Shown: positions 11,546 to 24,239 of the stretch, piece after piece
Position numbering within the stretch: position 1 is the first letter of the stretch
How the letters are laid out: the number at the start of each line of letters is the position of its first letter
Source of the DNA: Deroplatys truncata
Lineage: Eukaryota > Arthropoda > Insecta > Mantodea > Mantidae
DNA length: 64,000 nucleotides
Direction of reading: 5' to 3'
Assembly: GCA_030765065.1 (NCBI GenBank)
Contig: CM060988.1
Location: 200,258,565-200,322,564, forward strand
The notes under the pieces: generated by a model
What the model saw: the letters and a program-made list of their open reading frames with translations, nothing else
Told to the model about the DNA's origin: nothing
The model's database searches: none
Translations under genes and position numbers: made by a program

Positions 11546-12168
11546 AATTTGCAGATGTAGTTAATCTCTATAACTCAATTCCATATGTAATGTGAGGCTG
11601 AATAAGTGAAAAATAAACTATTATAACAATAGCATATGGAACTAATTTGCTTAAATGTTTTAAGTTAAAGAGGCTTCTCGTAATCTTTATGGAAGGTTTT
11701 CAATATGTTCAAACATATTGAAGTAGTACGTAGTCATGGTAACTGTTATGAGTCTGGTATGACTTTATGTGCCTCTCTTAAGGCTGCTTAATCCAAATAC
11801 TTAATTGTTTAATAATGTATATTATTTCTCACACTCAGAGATAACTATTTGCTATATAGAAGAATTTGCAGATGTAGTTAATCTCTATAACTCAATTCCA
11901 TATGTAATGTGAGGCTGAATATGTGAGAAATACATTATTGTAGTAATAGAATTTGAGACCAATGTGCTTAAATGTTTTAAGTTAAAGAGGCCTCTTGTAA
12001 TCTTTATGGTAGGTTTTCAATATGTTCAAACATATTGAAGTAGTATGTAGTCATGGTAACTGGTATGACTTTATGTGCCTCTCTTAAGGCTGCTTAATCC
12101 AAATACTTAATTGTTTAATAATGTCTGTTATTTCTCACACTCAGAGATAACTATTTGCTATACAGAAG
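11546..12168. repeat. tandem duplication of a 317-base unit
   Basis: Unit 1 is 11546-11862 and unit 2 is 11863-12168. Both begin AATTTGCAGATGTAGTTAATC and end near CTATTTGCTATA-AGAAG. Unit 2 lacks about 11 bases (TGTTATGAGTC region). Each unit contains the palindrome CAATATGTTCAAACATATTG. It lies in intron 2 of gene 1 and is recent, judging by the low divergence. Confidence 0.95.
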
Positions 12169-12684
12169 TGATTGCTATCTTCCTTTGTTTAAATTATGTG
12201 CTAATATCATTTATGCAGCATTTTTCTTAAGTTTTATGCTAAATTCCTTTACTTTTTTATTTTTACACTTTCAGAAAAGTGTAGTGTACTTCACAGGACA
12301 GGACAACACAATTTAAAAAAGGAACATACTTTATAATTCCCGTATTCTGCATACATTTCTTATAAAGGCAGAAATATACTTATTTTACCACTAACTGACT
12401 TTTCAATTAGCCAATGTAATTATAGTCCTCAAATATAGACTTTTCTCCCTGCATTCATAAATGCCTTTATGTGCTGATCTATTCTTAAATATAGATATTC
12501 AATACCTACTATGCTAATAATAATTTTCCAGATTATGGTTATAGTGAACAACACACTAAAATATTATATGCAAAATTTTGTAACCATAGTTCTTGAGAAA
12601 ATGTATCTGATAATTTACCTTCAAATAAACCATTTCTTTGTTACAATCCAGTATTTACTGATGATATTCCCTCCAACATTTCAG

Positions 12685-14236
12685 GTTATATGGAGAAGAA
12701 ATATCCAGGGGTAAATCAGTTTTATTCTCTGATGAAAAATCAGGAAGGAATGAAGGATTCAATTTGAGAAAGGATAGTCCTAAATGTGAAACAGCCAGAA
12801 AATACAACGGTAAAGAAATTGATGTACCAGGAATATCTTCAGTAGAGAAAAGTGTTTACCATGACCAACATGATGGTGCAGAAATGGACAGCATATCTTC
12901 ATGCTTGAAACAGAATAACTTCATAGAACATATTAGTACACAAGTACATGACTTTTATACGGAGAAAAATTGTTACAAGTCAGTTTTGGTTACAGATAAC
13001 ATGAGTTGTGAGTACAAGTGTGAGATTTGTGAGAAGAGATTTGCTTCACCATCAGATTTGGAAAGACATAAATTCATTCATAAGAGAAAAAATGCATACA
13101 AGTGTAATATTTGTGAGATGAGTTTTGCTGATTTGTCAGATTTGAAAATACACCAACAGATTCATTATGGCTATAAACCATACAAGTGTGATACTTGTGG
13201 GAACAGTTTTACTCAGTCGTCAAATTTGAAAACACACAAACTGATTCATGAGGGCCATAAACCACACAAGTGTGATACTTGTGGGAATAGTTTTACTCAG
13301 TTCTCAAATTTGAAATCACACAAACTGATTCATGAGGGCAGAAAACCACACAAGTGTGATACTTGTGGGAAGGGTTTTAATCAGTTGTCAAGTTTGAAAA
13401 AACACAAACTGATTCATGTGGGTACAAAACCATATAAATGTGATATTTGTGAGAACTCTTTTACTCAGTTGTCAAATTTGAAAACACACAAATTGATTCA
13501 TGAGGGCCAAAAACCATACAAGTGTGATATTTGTGGGAAGTGTTTTACTCGGTTGTCTTACTTGAAAACACACAAATTGAATCATGAGGGCATAAAACCA
13601 TATAAGTGTGATACTTGTGGGAACAGTTTTACTCAGATGACAGATTTGAAAAGACACAAACTGATTCATGAGGAAAAAAATCCCTACAAGTGTATTATTT
13701 GTGAGAAAAGTTTTACTAGGTTGGCAGATTTGAAAAGACATAAATTGATTCATGAGGATGAAAAACCACACAAATGTGATATTTGTGGGAACAGTTTTAC
13801 TCAGTTGTCAAATTTGAAGGCACACAAACTGATTCATGAGGGCAAAATTCTTCACAAGTGTGATGTTTGTGGGAATGGTTTTACTCAGTTGTCAAGTTTT
13901 AAAAGACACAAATTGATTCATGAAGGCAAAAGGCCATACAAGTGTGATATTTGCGGGAAAAGTTTTGCTCAGTTATCACATTTGAAAAGCCATAAAATAA
14001 TTCATGAGGGCACAAAGCCACACAAGTGTGATACTTGTGAGAAATGTTTTGCTCGATTGTCACATTTGAAAAGACATAAGTTGACTCATAAAAGCATAAA
14101 GCCACACAAGTGTTATACTTGTGGAAAATGCTTTGTCAGGTTAGCAGATTTAAAAAGACACAAATTGATCCATGAAGGTATAAAACCACACAAGTGTGAT
14201 AATGTGAGAAGGCCTTTGTTTGTTTGTCACATTTGA
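12685..14236 (+). CDS. ZNF gene 1, terminal exon (14 C2H2 fingers)
   Basis: The acceptor CCAACATTTCAG ends at 12684. The exon starts with the last base of an Arg codon, then LYGEEISRGKSVLFSDE, a spacer, and from about residue 287 of the spliced 691-residue protein fourteen consecutive 28-residue C2H2 fingers (C-x2-C-x12-H-x3-H) with linkers of the EG-x-K-P type rather than the usual TGEKP. A fifteenth finger is cut off by a frame change (HKCDNVRRPLF) and the frame stops. Each finger has a different helix around S/D-L-K-x-H, so a long specific DNA site is likely. The nuclear DNA-binding role is inferred from the family. The upstream frame is open back to the acceptor, which is why I extend beyond the first Leu/Met near 12764. 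Confidence 0.88.
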
Positions 14237-15560
14237 AAGTCCATATATTTATTCATGTTGTCATACAGCCACACAAGTCGGATACTTGTGGGAAATGTTT
14301 TCCTTAGTTGTCATATTTGAAAAGAACAAATTGATTCAAGAAGCCATATCAGTGTGATACACATAGGAAGTATTTTGCCAGGTTAACAGATTTGAAAACC
14401 CACAAATTATTTATGAAGGTGTAACAGTTTATGTAAGACCTCAAAGAGATGCTTACCACATATTTTTAATTATTCATTGATTCAATATATTATGCAAAAT
14501 GTTCTTTATTTAAATGCATATATAATTAATGAAGTTACTTTATTTATATGAATATTGTGATTATACTTACCAATGAAAATATTTGTATATTAAAATGATG
14601 TGTCCGAGAAAGAAAAATAAAAACTATAACCTTAAGAATTCAAAATTGCATAACCTACTAATAGTTGCTGTCATTGTGAGAACTCAGTCCATTTGTTAAC
14701 ATATGCAGGAGAAAATAATAGACAAAAATACATATTGACATCTCCATAAGAACATCGTTATGTACAGGCAAAAAATGTTCAAAATATAACTTCATTTCCT
14801 GACTACTAATTAACATATACATTTTTGGACAGCCTCGTAGAAAAGAAGAGTATGTTTATCTGGACATATGTGATTAGAGCAGCAAGGAATACTAAGACGG
14901 CATGTTTTATTTGTTGAAAATACATATAAATTGAAATTTAACAAAATATAAGAAGAAATTAAAATGATGTAATAGCTTAACTTTTGCCTATATGTACCAT
15001 ACAAACCCTGCAGATGCTAAGAACTCAGTGCACTACCATTCAAAATAAAACAGCTGCAAAGGCATACAAGTGTGCTATTCATGGGAAGTGCTTTGCCAGG
15101 TTGATTGATACATTTGAAAATACACAAATTGTTTCATGAAGCCATACAGAGTGATACCTGTGGGAAGTGCTTTGGTGAGTTGACATTTGAAAAGATGCAA
15201 ATTCATTCATGAAGGTAAAAAGTAAATCCAAGTGTTACATTAAATTGTGGGAAGGGCTTAACTCGCCAAATTTTAAAGAATACAGATTAATTAGCTCAAA
15301 AAAACTAGACAAATGTGACATTAATTACAAGGGCTCAAGTAGTTAAAAGTAAAAACATGCAAATTATATTACTATACAACAAGACTAGAAACAACTATGT
15401 ATATATTATCAAAGGATGTAGACTTGGCATGTGAAACACAACACAAATTTTTCACTTGAACATTCTGAAGATGTAGAGGCGCCTTGAGGTTAAGATATAA
15501 GATAGGACTGAGTTTGGAACTAATGCTCTAGGAAAAAAAGAGTTTATAAATATGTTATAA
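14237..15560 (+). pseudogene. gene 1 3' flank: finger relics, polyA signal, Penelope tail relic
   Basis: After the stop, decayed finger codons continue in other frames (CGKCF, LKTHKLF motifs near 14280-14420, and further relics at 15050-15330), so the ancestral array was longer. AATAAA at 14616-14621 is the nearest plausible polyadenylation signal. About 15420-15530 resembles, in reverse, the 3' flanks of the copies at 24240-24480 and 32330-32500 (TCTTAACCTCAAG, GTTCAAGTGAAAAATT). Confidence 0.6.
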
Positions 15561-15992
15561 AACAAAATTTGGAATAATATAATTGGAGGAATGGTGACTG
15601 TGTGATGACAATTGAAGTTTTAGTGTGGGCTTATATATGAGCAGTAACCTTTTTAAAACAAAATCCTATTGTAGATCATTATTTCAAGTAGTTCTCTAAA
15701 AGAGGTAACTATGTTCAGCCGTGGTAGTACAACTGTGCTGTTGACATTGTGGATGCAACCTTGACTTGGCAATCTTTCATACTAAAAGTTAGCACTTAAA
15801 ACTTCAATGATGCAGTTAATATTGAAGATGCATATAAATACTAGATCAAAATACAATTAACCCATTGTGTTGCCAATATTACTTGTATAATATTAACTAA
15901 TACTGCTCCAGCTGCTGATTACTGGACCACTGTGTATTTTGACAATCCTGTTACTTTATATTAGCATATTTAAACGTTGAAAGGTCCTAGTC
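15561..15992. other. unannotated
   Basis: AT-rich, no frame, repeat or motif recognised. Confidence 0.4.
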
Positions 15993-16265
15993 GTCCTCCG
16001 TGGTGTAGTGGTTACCATGCTAGCCTCTAGTTCCCAAGGTCGCGGATTCAAACCTGGCAGAAGACAATGGATTTTTTCAGGCATAAAAATCCTTAGCATG
16101 GAAGTAAAGCCGGTGGTACCGTGTTATAGATTTACGGCAGGTAAAAGAACCTCAAGCCTGATAAAGAGGTCTCTGAGCAAAATTACAGTCTTTCATGCCC
16201 AATATAGAATGGGATGCTAAGGACCATAGTAGTTAAAAAGCGTCTATAAATAAAACTCAATTTAA
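15993..16265 (+). mobile_element. SINE family A copy
   Basis: Intact head (GTCCTCCGTGGTGTAGTGG, B-box GGATTCAAACC) and tail. About 15 bases of the body around the TTCCTTCAGAAGG hairpin are missing. The flanks GTTGAAAGGTCCTA (15976-15989) and GTTGAAAAATCCCTA (16266-16280) look like a diverged target-site duplication. Confidence 0.88.
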
Positions 16266-17689
16266 GTTGAAAAATCCCTAAATTGGTTCAACATTCTTCA
16301 GCAATACTTGTTAATGGTGAAGATATGGAAATTAAGGTCCAATGTCAGACACGTTTTGACAGCATTATTGAATGAGACAACTTCCAAATCATGGATATTT
16401 TCCATGAAGTTCAACAACCCAGAGAAATATTTGAATATCTCAGTTTCTAGGTATGTTTTCCTGAGATTGCATTGCTGGTTTACATTGGTCCCATGCCAAT
16501 CATACAACACTGCAAATCCTTCTCATTGGAGTACGAGAACGGTAGAGTATGACAACAGTGCTGTTGATGAGACCAGTGGTGCATCTGGGAGGTTCCTGGT
16601 TCAAGACATTGCTGGGATGCATTGTCCTTCACCAGACCTACAAACTCCCAGTTCAAGGCAGCCTAGGAGGGCAGTCAAGTGATGGTTACATATTTGTAGG
16701 AAGTTTCCAACAGAGCATGACATTTACATTTTGGAACTATCAAGTTGACACACTGCCATATTCCGGTTCAGCACTCAGGTTTTCAATATCAGAGGTAATG
16801 TATCAATCAGTTAAAAGCCATTACTCAGATGAATACATCCATTTGTTTTGTAATATGAGAAAATAGTAGCTAATAACCTCAATAGTTTTATGAGAGATGG
16901 AAAGAGAAAGAATCTATTGGATTTCTGTAATTATAAGAAATATCATGTTCCCGAAAAATTAAAACATGTAATTCCAGTTGGAGATAATGTAATACAGGTT
17001 AAATAGAAATACAATTGTAAACATGCATTATTCATCTGTGCAGTCTTAACAGTCATATATCAACATGGATAAGATTCATGTACCATTTGGTTGTTAATGT
17101 GGTATTAACAAGTGAGAAATCATTAAGCTAGAATTAAAAAGTTTTAATGATGTTAATGATATTTTGTGCCATGGATGAGACTTGTGGGGGTCATACCATC
17201 TTAAATGTTGTAGTGTTGAAAATGTATTTCCTAAATTATTTCAAGGGATATGGTTCGCATTTGATACTATGGTCTCTTATATGTCAGCACAGTGATAAAT
17301 GAATGTCATTTTCATATTGACAAAGACAGTGAGAATTAGACTTATGTATAGTTGTAACTTCCTGTCTTCTAGACTTCTAAGTTGGCAGAAACCATTATGA
17401 CATTCAAGTATACTCTGCCAGAAGTGAATAGTATAGCTCCTTTTCCATACAAATGTTTCAATCACCCTTCTAATTTAAACAACTTCTGCCACATGGTTAA
17501 CAAAACTAACACAGACAGACATTTAAAACAACGTTTAGGAAGAGAAAACATGTTGTTTTAAGAATATGAAAACTATTACTTAAGTTTGGAAGTACTTCTA
17601 TTAGTGAACATTTTTAAATTGCTAAGAGAAAATGCGTACTAAGTGTATAAAATAGAGCCCATATACTTTCAAGCTATTCCATCTTTTAA
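16266..17689. other. unassigned region with a few open frames
   Basis: Holds frames of 124 codons (16308-16682, +) and 105 codons (16549-16866, +). I recognise no domain in them. They lie just upstream of the Polinton-like fossil and could belong to it, but there is nothing specific to support that. 16867-17689 shows no feature. Confidence 0.3.
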
Positions 17690-18860
17690 TGGTATTGTCC
17701 TATGATTCAAAACCCATTAAAATTTATGGTAGTTAAAAATCCAGACAATTTAAAACAATATCACAGGAGGTGTGGCTCAATGCATCATGCCAATGTAGAG
17801 AACAAAATAAGAGAGTATATTCCCTACCTTGACATAAACTATTTATATGCAAAGTGCATGAAGCACAAACTGCCTACAGAGCACACTGACTGAACTTCTG
17901 CTAGACTGGATGATGCAGTGGGGACAGGACAATGATCCCTATTTTCTAGGATTTGTCAATCTAAGATACGACAGTGTACTTCATGACAAGCATCACAAAT
18001 TTCAATTAACACCTCATCATTATAATAAACACTTATGTATGATTCATAACAAAATTGAATTATCTGGTACATTCAACCATTCTCCAATATTACATAAATC
18101 TAAGAATAACATTAGGCAGAGTGCAAATGGTACATAATGTGAAATTTTATAAAACTGAAAAATAGAAAATATTTCAAAGCAAGACAATAAGGTACATTCA
18201 GACACACACAAATTACTGTGAAGTACCCTGTATGGTAAGACACTAGAAAATATATTAAAATACAGACAATTTGCCATTTTCAAGTTGAATCATGATGGCA
18301 TATATGGTCATAATAATTCACTTTCATTTCAAGACAAATTTCTTCTACATTGAGGAAAAATTTGTATGCAAAATTGAGAACAACACAATTGATCTTAATG
18401 AACCCATACAGTAGAAATTCACTGTTTTCAAAATTGCCAAAACTGAAGTATGTCATTTCTTTTAGGGAATTAAAAAATCTGTTTAATGATAATGCAACTT
18501 TCTTGTATCAGGACACCAATTCATTATGATTATATTTAAAAAATGGTAAATATCCATCCATTGCTTTGAATGATGCAATGTGCAAAATTGGACCTTGAGG
18601 ATGTACCAGAGGAATACATAATCAGAATAAGGGATACCTCAAAAGTCCCAGGACTCGGGGCTAATGAAATGCGACGTAAGACTATTATGAACTTAATATG
18701 CCTTATAGCCAAAATGTATACAATGAAATTTCAATCAGGAGAAATGATCATGAAGAATAAGGCTGTCAAATCCGTCGCATAAGTAGATCACTCCAAAAAA
18801 ACATTTGCTTCTTGTTTGAAAATGTTCAGGTTTTATTAACCAGTACCTCATTACCTCTAG
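17690..18860 (+). mobile_element. Polinton/Maverick-like fossil: protein-primed DNA polymerase B
   Basis: Pieces carry motifs of the protein-primed family B DNA polymerase of Polintons and related viruses: DINYLYAKCMKHKLP (compare the family LDANNLYG...LP motif), a DP-YFLGFVNL...LHDKHHKFQLTP stretch, and the later VPG...KTIMNL...AKMYTMKF region that precedes a lysine-rich segment. Only the polymerase is seen; no integrase, ATPase, protease or capsid gene is recognised nearby, and no terminal repeats. It is clearly broken, with several breaks, and looks old. Confidence 0.6.
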
Positions 18861-19439
18861 GCAACATAGGTTTACAACCATCCATAAAAAAAATTGGTTT
18901 GTTATTTTGAGGATAGGAAGATGGTTTTGAGCAACAGGATTGATACATTACTGTATGAGTATAATGGTGAAAAATATAGAGCAGAATGCAGTGTATCAAA
19001 TGGTTGTAATGTATAATAATTAATGCATGATAATAAAACACACTTGATGTTAAAAATGTAGAATTATTCCTCTCTCCATATCCTGTACACTTGAATTAAT
19101 GCATCCCCTTGCTCTCAGGTGACACATATGTAACGAAGCAACACTCAATTTCCATTCCCCTTTTAAATTGTTGTCATCGTGTGAAAGTGATGTTGCCAAG
19201 GCTTATATTTAACATGCAACCCTTGATCTCCAGAGGCATTGTTCCTACATTTTAGGATTGAAAAGGTATGTGCATGCAGGGCTGGTTCCAGTAGTTTTGC
19301 CCCCCTCCCTCATTTTTCAGACATAACCTAATTTTTATCTATAATGGCTATCCTCCATGATTGCTTATTCTCACATAACATGATTAAAAATGTACACAAA
19401 GTGAAAACACTTGACAGTTGCCTGCACTGGTTTAGTACT
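18861..19439. other. unannotated
   Basis: No recognisable frame or repeat; short frames only. Confidence 0.35.
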
Positions 19440-20840
19440 TTTTTGTTTAAGGGCATTCAACTGCTAGGTCATTAGCAGATTTAGTACTCCTCCACTTTTC
19501 TGGTGTCACTTCATTTACTGTTTCCCTTGTGATATGTTCCCCTTCCATCAAAGTAAATGCTTTGTTGTGTCTTACGACATATCCCATTAGTTGTAATGAA
19601 TACTTATTTCCATCTTTCCTTGGCACAATTTTACAGCTAAAAACTTTTAAAACCTAGTGCGTCTATAAACTAGCTTTCCCATATTTAACCCCTAGGTCAT
19701 ATGTATGGGATACTACCATCTCTTCACTTTCCTGGTTATAACCATTCTATTGCTCCTTACTTAGGTTTCTTGTCCACTTACCTCTTGCATTACCTAAAAA
19801 TGTCCCCACCATTTAATCGTTTCCACTTTCGGGCTTGCCAACATTTTGATTACTATTATTTCTGTGTTTAACTTATCCCATTTTTAATTCCAAATATTAT
19901 CTCTCCATCTTTTAAGCTTTTCACACACTATTATCCAATGCAAAATACTACCCAATTTGTCACACATTATACATCTCCTGAGTAATTATTTCCTATCCTT
20001 TTTAGAAATATTACTTCTGTATGCATACAAGCAAGACCTATTCTTTCATATTGATTGCATGTGTCTACACACTTCTCCATCTCCCGTCGTCTAGTGGTAC
20101 CATGCTAGCCTCTAGTTCCCAAGGTCGCAAGTTCAAACCTGGCGGAGGGTGATGGATTTTTTTTGGGTGTAAAAATCCTTAGCATGGCTTCCTTTGGAAG
20201 GGAAGTAAAGTTGGTGGTACCATGTCGTAGATTTACGGCATGTAAAAGAACCTCAAGCCTGATAAAAGAGGCCTCTGAGCAAAATTACCAGTCTTTAATG
20301 CCCAATATAGAATAGGACACTAAGGACCATAGCAGTTAAAGAGTGCCCATAAATAAAACTCAAATTTAAATTTAACTTCTCCATCTCCCAGTTTCTTTTA
20401 ACTGATTTATACAAAGTCAACAAACTTTTATCCTCAAAAGTAGCCCATATCTCTTGTTTCTCTGTCTTCCACCCTCATTCTCACTGAATTCTAAAACTCT
20501 TTAATTTTTTATCTAATAGCCAAATATTCCTCATGCGAATTTCTTCTAGCATATTTCCAATCTCCCCAAGCTAACTTCTTCCTGCTAAAACATATTTTTG
20601 AAACTGTATGCATTTGTTTATTATATTACTGCCTTCTAGATTTAAACATCTATACCAATATTTCAAAATTCTCTCCACTATTATACATTTTCTCCCTATC
20701 CTTTCTAACTCTGCCAGTGCCACGCCCCTTGGTGAGCTTTTAGGTAAGACCAGAACTTCTCTACAAAACATCCTATGGACTAACAATCTTAAGCCACCTA
20801 AGTTGTATAGATATGGAAGCAATCTGATGGTTTGTATGAG
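19440..20840 (-). mobile_element. LINE ORF2 3' fragment, split by a SINE
   Basis: The minus strand at 20822-20571 encodes a reverse-transcriptase C-terminal region (FCREVLVLPKSSPRGVALAE, then VERILKYWYRCLNLEG), a pattern common in insect LINEs. The frame decays downstream. Sequence at about 19760-20020 recurs at 38830-39120. The same LCK-I-LGLPWSS-type motif occurs in the LINE at 42428-43770, so these are probably one family. The SINE at 20086-20374 is inserted in it. It is inactive. Confidence 0.65.
20086..20374 (+). mobile_element. SINE family A copy inside a LINE, perfect target-site duplication
   Basis: Flanked by a perfect 15-base direct repeat ACTTCTCCATCTCCC at 20071-20085 and 20375-20389. 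The head is shortened (GTCGTCTAGTGGTACCATGC), with a B-box AGTTCAAACCTGG; body and tail are complete. Confidence 0.95.
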
Positions 20841-22899
20841 TAACAGAATTAAAAAGCTCCCTGTTTTTCATTATAATGTTATATGTCACATTATGCTGAG
20901 TGAGCAGCAGTATGTGTCATGTTGCAAACAAAGGTCTAAGGTGTTCCCTTCAAAGACTAGATGTCACTCAGCATTTATAGCACCATATGTGATTAATTCT
21001 CCTTTTGGTTTAAATAAAAATTAAAACATGTTCTAGGTTTCTTGTAAATGTTTCAAAATTGTCTGCAGGAGATTGATGATTAAATTTATTTAACTACACA
21101 GAGTTCAATGCCCTGTTAAACACAAAACTTGGATATATCTAAAACTTTATCATGTCTAACATGTTCCACCTTTATGCAAATGTTTTCTTGAAAACTGTGC
21201 TCCTAAAGAGTACCCTTGTAATGAAATGTGTTGGAATTTCTATTATGTCAAGTGAAGGTGAGAAATGAGTAAAATTTGTGGCATTAGTTTTTCAGTATTA
21301 GAACTACTTGCGAGTTCCTCTTAAGTGTCCTCCTTAAACCTCATTACGTTTAGATTACAAACATACAGACAATATGTCAACAGGGTTATTTCTTGAATTG
21401 TACTAGGTGCTATGCAAGCTGTTTCAATTACATAATATCATCATCCAAAGTTTGGTGAGTAACTAATTTGACATGCCCAGTTCATGAATTTAACTCTTGT
21501 CCAATTACTCTTGAGTTTTGCAGTTGTTAATAATGCAGGTATTTTTACACTACTGAAACTAAATGACAATGCATTGATACTAGTTGTTCTACAGTTGCTT
21601 AATACATGCAACACTCATTGGTTATGGATGCAGCTTCTTGCTGGCTGATAGAACATTTCTTCACTTTGCCTCTATTTCATTTGGTCACAAAATGTGAAAT
21701 CGGTTGCTCTTTTATATCACTGCCAGGGATTTTTTTTTTTTTTAAAGGTTTTTAATACTAGAAAGATTCATTCTGTATACACAACTTCTCATACCAGTTT
21801 TTAAAATTTCTGGCAAAGGCACTCTTCTTGGGCTGCTTCACTAAATCAGAGAAACAATTCACCTGACTATTTGCTACAATATTCGTTTTTCAACCCTTAG
21901 TCTCCAAATGACTCATGTGAATCAATTCACAAATACATTCTGTACAGCTTTAATAATATTTATATGCACATACATAAACATAATAAATGCACAATATAAC
22001 TAATGTCTTATGCAATTACTTAGGCTTTTATCACATGGGGAGGAAATTGCAAATTTCTGAATCTTATTCCAAGGGATTGTTAGTAGCATTTCTTTAACAC
22101 CTGTCATATAATAGTGAAGTTAATCTTACAATCATGTGTAGATGACAATTCAATCAGTGTTTCACTTCACAGTCACCAAATTCTGGATTCCACTATTAAC
22201 AATTGTTCAAAGCAGATTTTATTTTAAAATGCTCTACAAAATTAATAATTATTACGCATGTTTGTGAAAAGTCACTTGGCAGAAATAGTGTTAGGAATGA
22301 TTTTAATGGGAGATTGCAACTGGTCTCCCCCACCAAAAAAACCTTTTTTTTTTAATAAAATTGTGCAATTCTTGCTGAAAAGAATCATATTGGGTTTACA
22401 TGGTTGCAATATTATTTATGTACTTGAATGGCTATTTAGTAGGGCAAGCGCACCCTTAAAACCTGCCATGGCTGCACTTTAAATTTGGTTTTCTCAAAAC
22501 CCTGCATTTGTACCTTTTTCTCTTAAAGTAGTGGGCCCATCATAGTAAAACTCTGCAGGAACATGTAAACATAATGCCTGCTTATAGTATCCTACAATCA
22601 CCTATGTATCTTTAATAATATGGACATTAGTGATTATCAGTAAAAAAAAAAATTCTGATTTGTTACACTCACATGACTTTCTCTACTCTTGTACAAACTA
22701 TTTTTACAAACGCTTATTCTCCATATGCTTTATGTTAATCGAGATGTTAATCTTATTGCTAATTTTCTTGTAGATGCAAGACGAATTGGTAGGCTTTAAG
22801 CGATAGTCAAATATTTTAAGAGCTGGTTGCTGTGGTGTATTCCATTCTCTTTGCATTACCAGGACAAAAAAAATGAATAACGAATTTCCATTTAAGAAA
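20841..22899. other. unannotated
   Basis: About 2 kb of AT-rich DNA. The frames present (74 codons at 22258-22482, +) have low complexity or no recognisable domain. No structured repeat was noticed. Confidence 0.35.
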
Positions 22900-23262
22900 A
22901 AGTATTGGAAAATTTAAGGGAATAACAAGCAATATCTCAAAAATGGTTCACTCAACGAAAAAAAAAAATGTATATGACATAAATTGTGTATTTTAATGCA
23001 ATCTACATTTTTTGTGTAGTAAACTTTTGTCTATCTCTTATGGTTTACCAGTTATGCAAAAGTCGTTCACAATTTTAATCAAAATCGTTAGAGCCATTTT
23101 TAAGAAAATTTTTGAAAAATGTTCCATGTAAAGGGTAATCTGGGGTGGGGGGATTTTCTTGAAAACCTTCATGTCGCATCTCTGGAAGATACTGAACCTA
23201 AATACCAAGTTTGGTGTTTATCCGACTGTTCGTTTCTGGGTTATGCTGTTCACAGACAGACA

Positions 23263-23303
<41 letters not shown>

Positions 23304-23430
23304 CCAAAAATACTTTTTTTTTATTCAGGGGGTCTCAAAACATTATTTTCGGTGAAATCTCATTATCGAATTTTTGGGTGGAATACAATACTTCCCCTAC
23401 TTACTATACGTAGTAGAGAAACTAAAAAAA
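22900..23430 (+). mobile_element. RTE-type LINE 3' tail with (AC)n
   Basis: TAAATACCAAGTTTGGTGTT followed by TATCCGACTGTTCG and a CAGACAGACAGACACAC run into about 17 AC repeats (23264-23299) is the typical 3' UTR layout of RTE-clade LINEs. A reverse copy of the same tail is at 42335-42427. No coding sequence is left. Confidence 0.55.
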
Positions 23431-24239
23431 TGGACTTTTTTTAAGCATATTTTTTCTGATTTGTAATTAAGTTTTTGAATTCATTCTAGGCTGCATTAAA
23501 GAACATATTGCTGACAGTCTCTGTGAAATTTCAAAGCTGTATCATTGATAGTTGCTGCAAAAGAGGAATATAAAGCTCTAGTAAAAAATATATATATACC
23601 AGGATAAAAACAGTGCTTCATGAAAGATATTAATCACATAACCAAGAATGTATATTGTGTATGCAGCACACACTAGTATACGTGCATATCAAATTTGGTG
23701 AGCTTATCTGCAATAACTTAAGAAAAATTGTACTAAGATTATGTACTTTTGCTTATTTCAGCCACTATCTCCCCTTTAAATGTTTTTAATTGTTATTCAC
23801 AAACAATTTACTTAAAAGTTTTAAGCTGACGTGTTCAAAAAAAAGTGTTCACAACAGTCAATATATCAGTCAAGAAAGCATTACAGAATTTTAGTGAGAA
23901 GATGCATAAGCAATATTTGTTGATTTAATACCACTCGATGTCATCTCTGAGGACACAAACAAAGACAGTTTTAAAAGTAATATAATATATTTTAATTTAT
24001 AAAACATATTTTCTGCAGCAAAAGCAATTTTCAACTATAAACACACTTACTTAGGATTAATCTTACATGCTGGACTTACTATACTTGCCTTCCTTATAAA
24101 ATATTGGAAGTTACATCTAGAAAACTGCTAAAATAATTATCTACAATAGGACTTTTTCATAACCTTAATGAGTTCACAGTAGAAATTCAAAACTTAATCT
24201 GTCATTAAGGAATGACAATCTCCCAATTATATTATTCCA
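23431..24239. other. unannotated
   Basis: AT-rich, nothing recognised. Confidence 0.35.

Larger units (their letters stand above)
8219..12684 (+). other. gene 1 intron 2
   Basis: GT...AG intron of about 4.5 kb. It holds a deleted SINE, a LINE fragment and a 317-base tandem duplication (separate entries). The last 250 bases before the acceptor resemble, in reverse, the sequence just upstream of the terminal exons at 25633, 33919 and 63307. About 8220-9470 has no recognisable feature. Confidence 0.65.

Noticed and set aside
13472-14105. Minus-strand frames rich in Phe/Gln opposite the finger array (also 32893-33144 and 62097-62785 on +)
   Set aside because: Antisense shadows of the zinc-finger repeat; the 28-codon periodicity comes from the real strand.
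23119-23444. Three overlapping frames with His-Thr repeats
   Set aside because: Translation of the (AC)n tail of an RTE-type LINE.
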